DNA of 8,480 nucleotides, taken from positions 1 to 8,480 of the forward strand of contig JAGBIR010000226.1 in NCBI GenBank assembly GCA_017934845.1, given 5' to 3'. The notes below the pieces were generated by a model that did no database searches, was not told the DNA's origin, and worked only from the letters and a program-made list of their open reading frames with translations. The position numbers and the translations under genes were made by a program. Below are positions 6,023 through 8,480 of this stretch, in pieces. The stretch comes from Alistipes sp. (GTDB lineage: Bacteria > Bacteroidota > Bacteroidia > Bacteroidales > Rikenellaceae). Each line of letters starts with the position of its first letter. Position 1 is the first letter of the stretch.

Positions 6023-7276
6023 ACCAGTGTAGGGTACAAGTACCTCGGGGATACGAATTCCCTCCTCGGTCTGGAAGTTCTCGAGCAGTGCAGCAACGAT
6101 ACGGGGCAATGCCAACGATGAACCATTCAATGTATGTGCCAACTGGGTCTTCTTGTTGGCGTCGCGATAACGCAACTTCAAGCGGTTAGCCTGGAAAGAC
6201 TCGAAGTTCGATACCGACGAAACCTCCAACCAACGCTGCTGTGCCTCCGAGTAAACCTCGAAGTCGTAAGTAAGAGCCGATGTGAACGACATATCGCCGC
6301 CGCACAGACGCAAGATGCGATAAGGCAAGCCCAGTGATGCCACAATCTTCTCGACGTGAGCAACCATACCATCCAACGCCTCGTAAGAGTTCTCGGGCAG
6401 AGCCAACTGTACGATCTCCACCTTGTCGAACTGGTGCAGACGGTTAAGTCCGCGCACATCCTTACCATAAGAGCCGGCCTCACGACGGAAGCAGGGGGTA
6501 TAAGCAGTCATCTTTACGGGGAAATCCTTCTCGTCAAGGATTACGTCGCGGAAGATGTTGGTTACGGGAACCTCGGCAGTAGGAACGAGGTAGAAGTTGT
6601 CGGCCGTAGCGTGATACATCTGACCCTCCTTGTCGGGCAGCTGACCCGTACCGAAGCCCGAAGCCTCGTTAACCATTACGGGAGGCTCAACCTCCTGATA
6701 TCCTGCTGCGGTGTTGCAGTCGAGGAAGTAGTTGATGAGTGCGCGCTGCAGACGTGCTCCCTGACCCTTATATACGGGGAAACCTGCGCCTGTGAGCTTT
6801 ACGCCCAGGTCGAAGTCGATGATGTCGTACTTGCGAGCCAACTCCCAGTGGGGCAGCGGGTTTGCGGGAAGCTCGGTGTAGTTCTCCACACACTTCACCA
6901 CAACGTTATCCTCGGCTGTCTTACCCTCGGGAACGATCTCGGCGGGGAAGTTAGGCAGCAACACGATCTGCGCCTGAAGGCTGTCGTTAGCCTCCTGATG
7001 CTGTGCTGCAAGTTCTGTCGAGCGAGCCTTCAACTGAGCCACCTGCTGCTTCATCTGCTCGGCCTCGTCGCGCTTGCCCTGACCCATCAGAGCACCAATC
7101 TGCTTTGCGGCCTTGTTCTGCTCGGCGAGGCAGTTATCCAACTCTGCCTGAATAGCCTTGCGCTTGTCATCCAATTCCTCAATCTTTGCGATTATCGGAG
7201 CGGCATCGACGCCCTTCTTTGCGAGGCGAGCGATTGCCAATTCTTTGTCATCTCTAAGTTGCTTGAGTGTCAACAT
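6005..7276 (-). CDS. serS: Seryl-tRNA synthetase
   Basis: This class II synthetase charges tRNA(Ser) (and tRNA(Sec) where present) with serine and works as a cytoplasmic homodimer. The 423 residues are the normal full length. It starts MLTLKQLRDD, a typical SerS beginning. Residues about 27-105 are rich in Glu, Lys, Gln and Ala and form the long coiled-coil arm that grips the tRNA. The catalytic core shows TAE (233-235) for serine binding, motif 2 at FRREAGSYGKDVRGLNRLHQF (263-283), the SSVSNFESFQANR segment (353-365), and motif 3 NGSSLALPR (384-392). The ferredoxin gene lies 48 bases downstream on the same strand with no terminator between, so some co-transcription is possible. The long open frame on the opposite strand (6356-7309) is a shadow of its codon bias. 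Confidence 0.98.
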   Translation of the reverse strand: MLTLKQLRDDKELAIARLAKKGVDAAPIIAKIEELDDKRKAIQAELDNCLAEQNKAAKQIGALMGQGKRDEAEQMKQQVAQLKARSTELAAQHQEANDSLQAQIVLLPNFPAEIVPEGKTAEDNVVVKCVENYTELPANPLPHWELARKYDIIDFDLGVKLTGAGFPVYKGQGARLQRALINYFLDCNTAAGYQEVEPPVMVNEASGFGTGQLPDKEGQMYHATADNFYLVPTAEVPVTNIFRDVILDEKDFPVKMTAYTPCFRREAGSYGKDVRGLNRLHQFDKVEIVQLALPENSYEALDGMVAHVEKIVASLGLPYRILRLCGGDMSFTSALTYDFEVYSEAQQRWLEVSSVSNFESFQANRLKLRYRDANKKTQLAHTLNGSSLALPRIVAALLENFQTEEGIRIPEVLVPYTGFEIIK

Positions 7277-7313
7277 AAGCTGAAAATCTCTTTTGATTTA
7301 GTGTTATAATGCG

Positions 7314-7321
7314 CAAAGATA
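7314..7321 (-). promoter_or_regulatory. Candidate -7 box of serS
   Basis: Minus-strand TATCTTTG fits TAnnTTTG and lies 37 bases before the serS ATG. No TTTG lies at the expected -33 spacing. The 131-base region 7277-7407 is shared by divergent serS and the lipoprotein gene. I see no tRNA-like leader structure in it. Confidence 0.5.
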
Positions 7322-7364
7322 CGAAAAAACTTTGTTCATTATCACTCGATAAGCATATTTTTTC

Positions 7365-7372
7365 TAACTTTG
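7365..7372 (+). promoter_or_regulatory. Candidate -7 box of the lipoprotein gene
   Basis: TAACTTTG fits TAnnTTTG, 35 bases before the ATG at 7408. The nearest upstream TTTG ends at 7334, thirty bases from the box, which is too far for a normal -33 element. The leader is AT-rich without a Shine-Dalgarno sequence, as is common in this phylum. Confidence 0.5.
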
Positions 7373-7407
7373 CGAAACAATCTGCAAACTAACAATTAAT
7401 AAATATT

Positions 7408-8480
7408 ATGAAAAGATTCCTGCTTTTGGCCACAATTGTGTGTGCTGCAATTCTTTCGTCGTGCGATAAATACGACGATTCAAAGGTTTGGGATACCCTG
7501 AACGATCACTAAAACCGCATCCAGCATTTGGAAGAGCTCTGTGCGCAGATGAACACCAACATCAGTTCGTTGCAGACCATTGTTAATGCCCTTCAGCAGA
7601 AGGATTTTATCACTACCGTTGCGCCCATCAACAAGGATGGTAAGGAGGTTGGCTATTCGATTACTTTCTCAAGCGGTAAGTCAATCACAATCTATCACGG
7701 CAATGACGGCAAAAATGGCTCGGATGGTGAAGATGGCAAAGATGGCAAAGATGGCACCGACGGCCACACTCCGATTATTGGCGTAAAGCAGGCATCGGAT
7801 GGTGTTTACTATTGGACTGTCGATGGCGAGTGGTTGCTCGACGCTGATGGCAATAAAATCAAGGCGCAGAGTGCCGATAGCGAGAATGGCGAGGACGGCG
7901 AAGATGGAGCCGACGGAGCTGATGGCAAAGATGGCGTCACTCCCCAGCTGAAAATCGAGGCCGACTATTGGTATGTGTCGTATGACGAGGGCAAGACTTG
8001 GACAAAGCTCGGCCGCGCAACGGGCGAGGATGGCACAAACGGCACAAACGGCAAGGATGGCGACTCATTCTTCCAGGATGTTACCGAGGATGATAAGTGC
8101 GTATATTTCACTTTGGCAGATGGCACCGTGCTGACCGTTGCGAAGTATGTCGAGCTGCAACTCTTCTTCGACGTGTCTGCTTTGAAGAATGTAAAGGTAA
8201 ACAGCGAGGTTAAGGTTGACTACACCGTTACAGGCTCTGCCCCGAAGGTCGAGATTGAGGTTATGCCCTCTAACGACCTGCGTGCCGAAGCTATTGCCGA
8301 CGATGCTACGAAGAAGTCGGGCCATATTCTTATCCGTACGGGCAGCTCGTTCGACTCGGCAAGCAAGGTTGTCGTACTGGTGTCGGATGGCGACAAGGTT
8401 GTTATGAAGAGTATTTCGTTGCAGGTTGTCGAGGACGACGAGGCGGCGCAGCTCTATGTATATAATGGTGCGACAAAGAA
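7408..8480 (+). pseudogene. Collagen-like surface lipoprotein (DUF4988/PL29 N-terminal type) with in-frame TAA, cut by window edge
   Basis: The ATG at 7408 opens a lipoprotein signal peptide (MKRFLLLATIVCAAILSSC) with Cys19 as the lipidated residue. The acidic stretch after it (DKYDD) is suggestive of export to the cell surface. Codon 35 is TAA (7510-7512, between CAC and AAC). After it the same frame stays open for 322 codons to the window end. The downstream part is typical of DUF4988/PL29-N proteins. It has a predicted coiled coil (NRIQHLEELCAQMNTNISSL), then Gly-x-Asp collagen-like runs at about residues 98-122, 161-179 and 206-218. These are separated by two WY-rich modules (GVYYWTVDGEWLLDADGN and DYWYVSYDEGKTWTKLG). 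A beta-rich region begins near residue 250. The family usually has a Leu or Lys codon near this position, so AAA to TAA is an easy single change. It may be a fresh nonsense mutation, a sequence error or a suppressed stop. An ATG at 7549 could restart translation but would lack the signal peptide. Confidence 0.75.
7732..7758 (+). repeat. Short tandem repeat coding Gly-Lys-Asp triplets
   Basis: GATGGCAAA occurs twice in tandem (7732-7740, 7741-7749), followed by GATGGCACC. It codes part of the first collagen-like run. Repeats of this kind can change length by slippage in multiples of three residues without breaking the frame. Similar but less exact GATGG-type triplets recur at about 7888-7935 and 8026-8061. 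Confidence 0.7.

Noticed and set aside
6356..7309. Open frame of 317 codons on the plus strand opposite serS
   Set aside because: It lies antisense to a complete, unmistakable SerS and is a Leu/Val-rich low-information shadow.
7510..7512. TAA read as a sense codon through an altered genetic code
   Set aside because: TAA ends serS, umuC, the ferredoxin and the HIRAN and HD genes in this same window at natural protein ends.
7700..8061. Repeated GATGGC units considered as a CRISPR or other non-coding repeat array
   Set aside because: The repeats keep codon phase and encode Gly-x-Asp triplets; there are no unique spacers of regular size.

Overview
The window looks like a chromosomal stretch from a member of the Bacteroidales. 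Several start regions carry the Bacteroidota -7 promoter box TAnnTTTG. The last gene is a lipoprotein with a collagen-like repeat and a DUF4988/PL29-type N-terminal region, a family typical of gut Bacteroidales. The housekeeping proteins also look Bacteroidota-like. Alistipes or a relative is plausible, but this is an impression from protein style, not a measurement.

Layout: (1) Bases 1-2252, plus strand, hold the 3' nine-tenths or so of pheT (phenylalanyl-tRNA synthetase beta), followed by a strong intrinsic terminator. (2) Bases 2406-3740, plus strand, are a two-gene accessory unit. It has a stand-alone HIRAN-domain protein and, 12 bases later, a fusion of a probable EVE/PUA-like N-terminal domain to a SpoT/MESH1-type HD hydrolase with all expected catalytic residues. 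(3) Bases 3786-5681, minus strand, are a umuD - small membrane protein - umuC operon for SOS-type translesion synthesis. The middle gene is a two-helix protein of 62 residues, tightly packed between the two polymerase V genes. (4) Bases 5789-5956, minus strand, encode a 55-residue 2[4Fe-4S] ferredoxin with its own promoter, which begins inside the end of serS, and its own perfect-hairpin terminator. (5) Bases 6005-7276, minus strand, are complete serS. (6) From 7408 to the window end, plus strand, runs a surface-lipoprotein-like gene whose frame is clean except for one TAA at codon 35.

How the parts may work together: pheT, serS and the ferredoxin are core functions. The umu operon is a self-contained mutagenic-repair unit: UmuD has the self-cleavage site and Ser/Lys dyad, and UmuC has its catalytic carboxylates. 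The HIRAN plus EVE-like/HD pair is the most unusual part. HIRAN domains bind DNA ends or damaged DNA, EVE domains are linked to modified-nucleotide recognition, and HD hydrolases of this type remove the 3'-pyrophosphate from (p)ppGpp-like nucleotides. The pairing suggests a DNA-state sensor coupled to nucleotide signalling, but that is inference only.
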